64,000 bases of DNA from Branchiostoma floridae (taxonomy: Eukaryota > Chordata > Leptocardii > Amphioxiformes > Branchiostomatidae). The stretch covers positions 4,118,732 through 4,182,731 of the forward strand of contig NC_049981.1 of NCBI RefSeq assembly GCF_000003815.2, written 5' to 3'. The position numbers were made by a program, and so were the translations under genes. Below are positions 63,401-64,000 of the stretch, piece by piece; the stretch's first letter is position 1; the number at the start of each line of letters is the position of its first letter. The notes under the pieces were generated by a model. The model had not been told where the DNA came from and did no database searches. It saw nothing but the letters and a program-made list of their open reading frames with translations.

Positions 63401-63679
63401 TGTTGTTTTGTTTCCTTGTCACTTTTGGCACAGTTTGGACCCACCTGGACCAGGTCAAGGAAACATATTTACTTCAGCGGAACTCAATCAACCGGAACTC
63501 CTCATCTTCCTTTTCAAAAACCAGCGGTTGACAAATGACAATTTCTTTCGCCTTTTCTACTATGCAGTATGTATGTGAGTGAATGAACAACTTGAGCATT
63601 GTTTCCGGCAAACAAATAAATGAGATAACTACTTACCCAACAGAAGAAGAAGAGCGAGAACTAGTAGCCCGCCCGCCAT
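27271..63679 (-). CDS. Gene A: secreted nine-FTP-lectin / six-EGF protein (38 predicted exons)
   Basis: Predicted multi-exon gene. Exon order is signal peptide, nine fucolectin-type (FTP, F-type lectin) domains, six EGF domains, Pro-rich, Cys-rich and acidic C-terminal exons. Adding the 38 exons listed separately gives 5790 nt, an exact multiple of three (1929 residues plus stop). Almost every intron is phase 1, typical of exon-shuffled extracellular proteins; the exceptions are phase-0 introns inside FTP7-9. Approximate residues: FTP1 27-168, FTP2 191-332, FTP3 355-496, FTP4 519-660, FTP5 679-820, FTP6 837-978, FTP7 992-1133, FTP8 1173-1314, FTP9 1354-1495, EGFs 1518-1744. I see no transmembrane segment, so secretion is likely. 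F-type lectins bind fucose in innate recognition; that role here is inference. The exon list is by eye, so extra or alternative exons are possible, and the 8.2-kb first intron is the weakest link. Confidence 0.78.
27770..28800. mobile_element. Diverged fragments of the CAGAAGCTCTGAGG MITE family
   Basis: Blocks at 27778-27895 and 28640-28800 match the element at 46785-47085 (TCAGAAGCTCTGAGGAAGGT, GACACCGAAATGTAAGC, AGAATTCT end). They lie in introns of gene A. Confidence 0.5.
28834..29031 (-). CDS. Gene A exon 37: acidic exon with SDDE motif
   Basis: A 198-nt phase 1-1 exon from [14 protein letters not shown] to [11 protein letters not shown]. Strongly acidic, with a likely helical middle ([11 protein letters not shown]). 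The [10 protein letters not shown] end matches the SDDE/SDDD words of exon 38 and of the acidic exons upstream of both GLTP exons. Its phase-1 donor could join either exon 38 or, in frame, the gene C exon at 20679-20804. Confidence 0.68.
29707..29796 (-). CDS. Gene A exon 36: small Cys-rich exon
   Basis: A 90-nt phase 1-1 exon reading [18 protein letters not shown] then [11 protein letters not shown]. Its three Cys lie within eight residues near the end. Donor GTAAGG. The next exon begins with another Cys (CPVKK), so a compact disulfide knot across the junction is possible. Family not recognised. Confidence 0.6.
30085..30204 (-). CDS. Gene A exon 35: Pro/Ala-rich exon
   Basis: A 120-nt phase 1-1 exon. 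The first 25 residues are Pro/Ala/Lys-rich ([13 protein letters not shown]...), then [17 protein letters not shown]. Acceptor GCCAG, donor GTCAGT. The hydrophobic VIITIGGA stretch runs into the next exon without a break in phase. I do not recognise a family. Confidence 0.6.
30701..30814 (-). CDS. Gene A exon 34: EGF domain 6
   Basis: A 114-nt phase 1-1 exon, [16 protein letters not shown] through GYGGNLCEI. More diverged than EGF2-5, so not part of the recent array. Acceptor TTACAG, donor GTGAGT. Confidence 0.86.
31414..31715. mobile_element. hAT-like MITE with long TIRs (intron, EGF5-EGF6)
   Basis: Arms of about 65 bp starting CATCCTCCTACGCA are inverted repeats with few mismatches. Flanked by CATGTTCA (31406-31413) and CATGTTTA (31716-31723), an 8-bp duplication with one mismatch. 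Confidence 0.8.
31756..31869 (-). CDS. Gene A exon 33: EGF domain 5
   Basis: A 114-nt phase 1-1 exon, [16 protein letters not shown] onward, with all six Cys. Donor GTAAGT. A 302-bp TIR element lies in the intron just downstream (31414-31715). Confidence 0.87.
32080..32193 (-). CDS. Gene A exon 32: EGF domain 4
   Basis: A 114-nt phase 1-1 exon, [16 protein letters not shown] onward, calcium-binding EGF type. Donor GTGAGT. Confidence 0.87.
32375..32488 (-). CDS. Gene A exon 31: EGF domain 3
   Basis: A 114-nt phase 1-1 exon, [16 protein letters not shown] through GFAGNLCET. Near-identical to EGF2, 4 and 5. Part of a local tandem exon array in which the flanking introns are also similar. Confidence 0.87.
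32674..32787 (-). CDS. Gene A exon 30: EGF domain 2
   Basis: A 114-nt phase 1-1 exon starting [16 protein letters not shown]. Six Cys and the D-V-D start with a later aromatic fit a calcium-binding EGF. Donor GTGAGT. Confidence 0.87.
32987..33094 (-). CDS. Gene A exon 29: EGF domain 1
   Basis: A 108-nt phase 1-1 exon, [14 protein letters not shown] through GYAGTKCET, with the six EGF cysteines. It lacks the D-x-D-D start of the following domains, so Ca2+ binding is less likely here. Donor GTGAGT. Confidence 0.85.
33719..33751 (-). CDS. Gene A exon 28: linker L10b
   Basis: A 33-nt phase 1-1 micro-exon reading [10 protein letters not shown]. No third (Cys) linker follows, in keeping with the switch from FTP to EGF domains. 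Confidence 0.52.
   Translation of the reverse strand, partial: VHHWRCRHLK
33874..33943. repeat. (GGTAAA)n hexanucleotide repeat
   Basis: About eleven units with occasional GGTAGA. A shorter block is in the paralogous intron at 41696-41722, so the array grew after the unit was duplicated. The Leu/Pro and Tyr/Leu frames across it are artefacts. Confidence 0.85.
34246..34281 (-). CDS. Gene A exon 27: linker L10a
   Basis: A 36-nt phase 1-1 exon reading [11 protein letters not shown] after FTP9. Confidence 0.58.
34943..35120 (-). CDS. Gene A exon 26: FTP domain 9, second half
   Basis: A 178-nt exon (phase 0 in, 1 out) encoding the C-terminal half of the last lectin domain, ending CEVEVYG. Acceptor CTTCAG, donor GTAGGA. 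Confidence 0.85.
35727..35971 (-). CDS. Gene A exon 25: FTP domain 9, first half
   Basis: A 245-nt exon (phase 1 in, 0 out), [16 protein letters not shown] through GFQ, followed by a GTGGAC donor. Fucose signature broken as in FTP7 and FTP8. Confidence 0.85.
36264..36314 (-). CDS. Gene A exon 24: linker L9c
   Basis: A 51-nt phase 1-1 exon with the same sequence as L8c, ending LGQC, directly before FTP9. Confidence 0.65.
36400..36480 (-). pseudogene. Fossil EGF exon in intron (unit 9)
   Basis: Minus-strand reading [19 protein letters not shown] aligns with the start of the EGF exons ([18 protein letters not shown]). One conserved Cys (PCQN to PSKN) is lost and the second half of the fold is gone. 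No good splice sites. A decayed EGF exon. Confidence 0.6.
37140..37172 (-). CDS. Gene A exon 23: linker L9b
   Basis: A 33-nt phase 1-1 micro-exon reading [10 protein letters not shown], paralogous to L8b. Confidence 0.55.
37580..37615 (-). CDS. Gene A exon 22: linker L9a
   Basis: A 36-nt phase 1-1 exon reading [11 protein letters not shown], paralogous to L8a and L10a. Confidence 0.6.
38309..38486 (-). CDS. Gene A exon 21: FTP domain 8, second half
   Basis: A 178-nt exon (phase 0 in, 1 out). Differs from FTP7b by about one residue (SVKG for SVEG). The intron between the two halves of FTP8 carries an 883-bp TIR element (38659-39541) missing from the FTP7 and FTP9 units. Confidence 0.85.
38659..39541. 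mobile_element. 883-bp TIR element with CCGAACACCAGCCGAC repeats
   Basis: Ends are inverted repeats starting TGCCTAGGTTACACATAGCC. The interior has many CCGAACACCAGCCGAC words, a 21-bp perfect hairpin at 38688-38742, and a second hairpin at 39360-39395. The FTP7 unit has the uninterrupted site near 43107. Target duplication unclear (AT is possible). Confidence 0.75.
40234..40478 (-). CDS. Gene A exon 20: FTP domain 8, first half
   Basis: A 245-nt exon (phase 1 in, 0 out). Almost identical to FTP7a and FTP9a at the protein level, with the same broken fucose signature (RQR, W). The donor is GTTGAC, weaker than in the paralogs. Confidence 0.82.
40771..40821 (-). CDS. Gene A exon 19: linker L8c
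   Basis: A 51-nt phase 1-1 exon reading [16 protein letters not shown], ending in the Cys that precedes FTP8. Near-identical paralog at 36264-36314. Confidence 0.65.
40905..40985 (-). pseudogene. Fossil EGF exon in intron (unit 8)
   Basis: Second copy of the same decayed EGF exon, with the same lost Cys, at the equivalent place in the FTP8 unit. It was therefore already broken before this unit was duplicated. Confidence 0.6.
41550..41582 (-). CDS. Gene A exon 18: linker L8b
   Basis: A 33-nt phase 1-1 micro-exon reading [10 protein letters not shown], with GTAAGT donor. Paralogs at 37140-37172 and 33719-33751. Confidence 0.55.
42015..42050 (-). CDS. Gene A exon 17: linker L8a
   Basis: A 36-nt phase 1-1 exon reading [11 protein letters not shown]. 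Paralogs at 37580-37615 and 34246-34281. Confidence 0.6.
42758..42935 (-). CDS. Gene A exon 16: FTP domain 7, second half
   Basis: A 178-nt exon, phase 0 in and phase 1 out, from [17 protein letters not shown] to CEVEVYG. Acceptor TTCAAG, donor GTAGGT. Together with exon 15 it totals exactly 423 nt, the length of the unsplit FTP exons. Confidence 0.85.
43387..43670. mobile_element. hAT-like MITE with long TIRs (intron next to FTP7a)
   Basis: Arms of about 80 bp starting CATCCTC, same family as 31414-31715 (shared interior CATTAATAT and CTTATGAATATTAATGAGC blocks). Flanked by a perfect 8-bp duplication GTTTTCTT (43379-43386, 43671-43678). Confidence 0.85.
43740..43984 (-). CDS. Gene A exon 15: FTP domain 7, first half
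   Basis: A 245-nt exon, phase 1 in and phase 0 out. It encodes [15 protein letters not shown] through [10 protein letters not shown]. The fucose signature is damaged: RXD is RQR and the final R/K is W. The vicinal Cys pair remains. The intron that splits this domain is absent from FTP1-6. Confidence 0.85.
44525..44566 (-). CDS. Gene A exon 14: linker L7
   Basis: A 42-nt phase 1-1 exon reading [13 protein letters not shown], with the usual terminal Cys, upstream of FTP7. Confidence 0.62.
45030..45076. repeat. CAGTTTAGT simple repeat
   Basis: Imperfect repeat of CAGTT(TAGT) units in the intron downstream of FTP6, beside repeated GTCATTTCGCC words. Confidence 0.6.
45158..45580 (-). CDS. Gene A exon 13: FTP lectin domain 6
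   Basis: A 423-nt phase 1-1 exon starting [16 protein letters not shown]. Fucose signature intact as RKD-CCSN-K, with Lys at the last position, which the family allows. Ends CEVEVIGG. Confidence 0.87.
45838..45888 (-). CDS. Gene A exon 12: linker L6
   Basis: A 51-nt phase 1-1 exon reading [16 protein letters not shown], donor GTGAGT. Its KVEK and PPKLGQC words reappear in the separate linker exons of the FTP7-9 units. Confidence 0.65.
46323..46745 (-). CDS. Gene A exon 11: FTP lectin domain 5
   Basis: A 423-nt phase 1-1 exon starting [16 protein letters not shown]. Fucose signature intact as RKD-CCKY-R. The second half ([17 protein letters not shown]) is intermediate between FTP1-4 and FTP7-9, which places FTP5/6 between the two groups. 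Confidence 0.87.
46785..47085. mobile_element. TIR element, about 300 bp (intron, L5-FTP5 boundary region)
   Basis: Long imperfect inverted repeats: TCTTGTACACAACCAAAATT and TTACTTGCTTACGTTTCG at the left match the right end inverted. Interior shares AGAAGCAGAACTC blocks in both orientations. It lies about 40 bp upstream of the FTP5 acceptor. Confidence 0.75.
47211..47308. repeat. Small foldback
   Basis: AGGGATATCAACTTGACGG and its near-perfect inverse (CCGTCGAGTTGATATCCCT) are separated by about 45 bp. Possibly a MITE; no target duplication identified. Confidence 0.5.
47782..47838 (-). CDS. Gene A exon 10: linker L5
   Basis: A 57-nt phase 1-1 exon reading [18 protein letters not shown], from a GTAACGCAG acceptor to a GTAAGT donor, upstream of FTP5. 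Confidence 0.62.
48121..48543 (-). CDS. Gene A exon 9: FTP lectin domain 4
   Basis: A 423-nt phase 1-1 exon starting [16 protein letters not shown] and ending CEVQVYGG. The fucose signature RED-CCSN-R with upstream His is intact. Slightly more diverged than FTP1-3 ([19 protein letters not shown]). Confidence 0.87.
48899..48967 (-). CDS. Gene A exon 8: linker L4
   Basis: A 69-nt phase 1-1 exon, third copy of the Ala/Ser/Pro spacer ending GSC, just upstream of FTP4. Donor GTAAGT. Confidence 0.7.
49073..49323. mobile_element. Intronic MITE (FTP unit 3-4)
   Basis: Inverted ends ACACAAAAGTACACACG and TATCGCCTTCTTCAGGATCAA type, about 250 bp. Confidence 0.65.
49705..50127 (-). CDS. Gene A exon 7: FTP lectin domain 3
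   Basis: A 423-nt phase 1-1 exon with intact HX26RXDX4R (RED-CCSN-R). The intron between this exon and L3 has gained a roughly 1.1-kb TA-flanked insertion (50631-51712) missing from the equivalent introns of the neighbouring units. Confidence 0.87.
50191..50441. mobile_element. MITE with AAGGTGRTATCTCAC ends (FTP unit 3)
   Basis: Left AAGGTGGTATCTCAC and right GTGAGATATCACCTT, flanked by TTA-like sequence. A duplicated copy lies at 53161-53409. Confidence 0.7.
50631..51712. mobile_element. 1.08-kb TA-flanked insertion between L3 and FTP3
   Basis: Starts ACGGGAGGTGCCCC and ends GGGCGGCCCCCGT, imperfect inverted repeats of about 14 bp, flanked by TA. The paralogous introns read straight through (AAAGGTACATGCAG near 48744 and 53597). 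No transposase visible. Confidence 0.8.
51867..51935 (-). CDS. Gene A exon 6: linker L3
   Basis: A 69-nt phase 1-1 exon, essentially identical to L2, ending GSC before FTP3. Donor GTAAGT. Confidence 0.7.
52040..52292. mobile_element. Intronic MITE (FTP unit 2-3)
   Basis: Paralogous copy of the element at 49073-49323, in the same position relative to the linker exon. Confidence 0.65.
52674..53096 (-). CDS. Gene A exon 5: FTP lectin domain 2
   Basis: A 423-nt phase 1-1 exon starting [15 protein letters not shown]. The fucose signature reads H...RED-CCSE-R, intact. It differs from FTP3 at only a few residues (for example SERL for SNRL, and SAGG for SVGG), consistent with recent tandem duplication together with the flanking introns. 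Confidence 0.87.
53161..53409. mobile_element. MITE with AAGGTGRTATCTCAC ends (FTP unit 2)
   Basis: Paralogous copy of 50191-50441, with GTGAGATATCACTTT at the right end. Confidence 0.7.
53754..53822 (-). CDS. Gene A exon 4: linker L2
   Basis: A 69-nt phase 1-1 exon rich in Ala, Ser, Pro and Lys, ending PPDSGSC. Clean CAG acceptor and GTAAGT donor. Near-identical copies are L3 and L4. Low complexity suggests an extended spacer between lectin domains. Confidence 0.7.
53930..54181. mobile_element. Intronic MITE (FTP unit 1-2)
   Basis: Third copy of the element at 49073-49323. All three sit between a linker exon and the preceding FTP exon. Confidence 0.65.
54561..54983 (-). CDS. Gene A exon 3: FTP lectin domain 1
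   Basis: A 423-nt phase 1-1 exon encoding a complete F-type lectin domain, from [12 protein letters not shown] to CEVQVFG. The fucose-binding signature is intact: the His of CTHT, then 26 residues, then RED-CCSK-R, that is HX26RXDX4R. The vicinal Cys pair that packs against fucose in the eel agglutinin is present. Seven Cys in the domain plus one in the linker make an even number, so the linker Cys probably pairs with the domain. Acceptor TTAAG, donor GTACGT. Closest relatives are FTP2-4. Confidence 0.88.
55435..55470 (-). CDS. Gene A exon 2: short Cys linker (L1)
   Basis: A 36-nt phase 1-1 exon reading [11 protein letters not shown] between a CAG acceptor and a GTAAGT donor. It sits upstream of FTP1 and, like every linker before an FTP domain, ends in a single Cys. 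Confidence 0.6.
55480..56195. other. Gene A intron 1, no exon seen
   Basis: Contains an 18-base C run near 55741 and AT-rich DNA. Several short open frames show no splice-consistent coding pattern. Confidence 0.45.
56199..57008. mobile_element. Second Harbinger-like MITE, cut by the gap
   Basis: Same family as 3791-4661 in the opposite orientation. Starts GGCCATGTTGATTTG after a TAA and runs into the N gap at 57009, with the far end unseen. Internal GATGCGAGCGAGCGAAT and the GGTCCAAAACT block match. Confidence 0.78.
57009..57108. other. Assembly gap (100 N)
   Basis: Exactly 100 N, the usual placeholder for unknown gap size. It removes the far end of the TIR element. Confidence 0.99.
57109..59188. 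other. Gene A intron 1, mixed repeats
   Basis: 57236-57400 resembles 6395-6565 (GCATGTAACAAAGC, CGTAGAAAG), a dispersed repeat. 58075-58300 is GC-rich relative to its surroundings and open in two minus frames, but I do not recognise a product. Confidence 0.4.
59765..60030 (+). mobile_element. Decayed SINE of the same family (unit 1)
   Basis: Shares GTGTTTGCCTTGCATTCG, AAAGAGTATGGAGTTAAACA and GTGTGGCCCAAGGGCTA with the SINE at 12317-12595, but the A and B boxes are lost. Confidence 0.6.
60516..61065. mobile_element. Insertion carrying a tRNA-like Pol III promoter
   Basis: Bounded by GCATTTTGCC at the left and GGCAAAATGC at the right; unit 2 lacks it. At 60649-60705 it has an A box (TGGCGCAGTGG) and a B box (GGTTCGAATCC) with an intact T arm. 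The outer 7-bp strands do not pair, so it is a tRNA-derived element, not a functional tRNA gene. A 12-bp perfect hairpin stands at the left end. Confidence 0.68.
61679..63592. repeat. Tandem duplication in intron 1, unit 2
   Basis: Second unit, lacking the insertion found in unit 1. It ends 45 bp from the gene A leader exon. Confidence 0.85.
62232..62500 (+). mobile_element. Decayed SINE of the same family (unit 2)
   Basis: Second copy of the decayed SINE, inside the tandem duplication of intron 1 of gene A. Confidence 0.58.
63637..63679 (-). CDS. Gene A exon 1: signal peptide
   Basis: ATG on the minus strand at 63679, followed by [15 protein letters not shown], a short hydrophobic secretion leader. 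The exon ends in phase 1 at a strong donor (GTAAGT). The same layout (ATG, Gly-Gly, Leu-rich core, donor after TTGG) recurs at 8012-8051 and 10181-10219, which supports this as a real first exon rather than chance. The next phase-compatible exon found is at 55435-55470, about 8.2 kb away. Confidence 0.75.
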
Positions 63680-63880
63680 CTTGAGTCTCAGATTAAATGA
63701 CCAGTTCTCAAGCCCGGTGCTTCAGTAGTCGCCTCGGGTTGTTGAAAGAGTTGTCTAACAGAAAAAGAAGCCTGGCTGGTTTTTGGTCACAGATCATCAA
63801 AAATTGCTCCAGGGTATTTAATTTTTTCATGTCAGCAAACAAGAAAACTTCTTTGACTTCCCCAAATGAGAAAATTAATC
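63680..63880 (-). promoter_or_regulatory. Putative proximal promoter of gene A
   Basis: The sequence upstream of the gene A start is homologous to the sequence upstream of the leader exon at 10181-10219. Shared blocks include a GAGAACTGGTCATTTA-like stretch close to the ATG, CACAGATCATCAAA, and CATGTCAGCAAACAAGAAA. Conservation between paralogous upstream regions suggests promoter elements. No clear TATA box is present here, unlike the paralog at 8.1 kb. Confidence 0.4.
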
Positions 63881-64000
63881 AAAATGTGGTTTTAACCTCA
63901 TATTCTTACGGAGAGAGCATTTCCAGCCATTATGTTCATCTGGCTTACGTTATTTCCCCTTTCAACTATTGCTGTAAAAAATCTATACAGAATACATATT

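Overview
This is eukaryotic, animal-type genomic DNA: multi-exon genes with phase-1 introns, dense non-autonomous transposons, LINE and SINE remnants, and two runs of N (3032-3516 and 57009-57108). Chains of F-type lectin (FTP, fucolectin/tachylectin-4/pentraxin-1) and EGF exons, together with the repeat types, fit a cephalochordate (lancelet, Branchiostoma-like). The species assignment is inference. All recognisable genes lie on the minus strand and read from high to low coordinates. I derived the splice sites by eye, checking that phases match and lengths stay in frame. No transcript was available.

The right half (27.27-63.68 kb) holds one large gene, called gene A here. It can be assembled into 38 exons with a 5790-nt reading frame, about 1929 residues. 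The order is a signal peptide (63.7 kb), nine FTP lectin domains (55.0-34.9 kb), six EGF domains (33.1-30.7 kb), a Pro/Ala-rich exon, a short Cys-rich exon, and two acidic exons with an SDDE-type motif, ending at 27271. FTP1-6 are single 423-nt exons. FTP7-9 are split by a phase-0 intron and belong to a near-identical triplication. Each FTP domain is preceded by a short linker exon ending in Cys. The fucose-binding signature HX26RXDX4(R/K) is intact in FTP1-6 and broken in FTP7-9.

The left part holds a segmental duplication. Copy 1 (1 to about 14.15 kb) and copy 2 (16.93 to about 25.28 kb) each carry a single-exon, complete glycolipid transfer protein (GLTP) domain with its known ligand-binding residues, preceded by a 126-nt acidic exon homologous to the C-terminal exons of gene A. 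In copy 1 a signal-peptide exon with a TATA box, paralogous to the first exon of gene A, lies upstream in compatible phase. This predicts a secreted GLTP-domain protein (gene B). Copy 2 (gene C) has no leader exon of its own. Its exons could be spliced in frame to the penultimate exon of gene A, which would give a lectin-EGF-GLTP fusion. A secreted lectin and a secreted glycolipid-binding protein built from shared exons is the most unusual feature of the window.

The rest is mobile and repeat DNA: TIR elements with recognisable target-site duplications (Harbinger-like TAA, piggyBac-like TTAA, hAT-like 8 bp, TA-type), LINE 3' fragments, a tRNA-derived SINE with flanking duplications, an antisense 18S rRNA fragment next to a LINE tail, and a 76-bp minisatellite with 5 units in copy 1 and 13 in copy 2. 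Several insertions have an empty site in a paralogous copy, so their relative ages can be read from the sequence.
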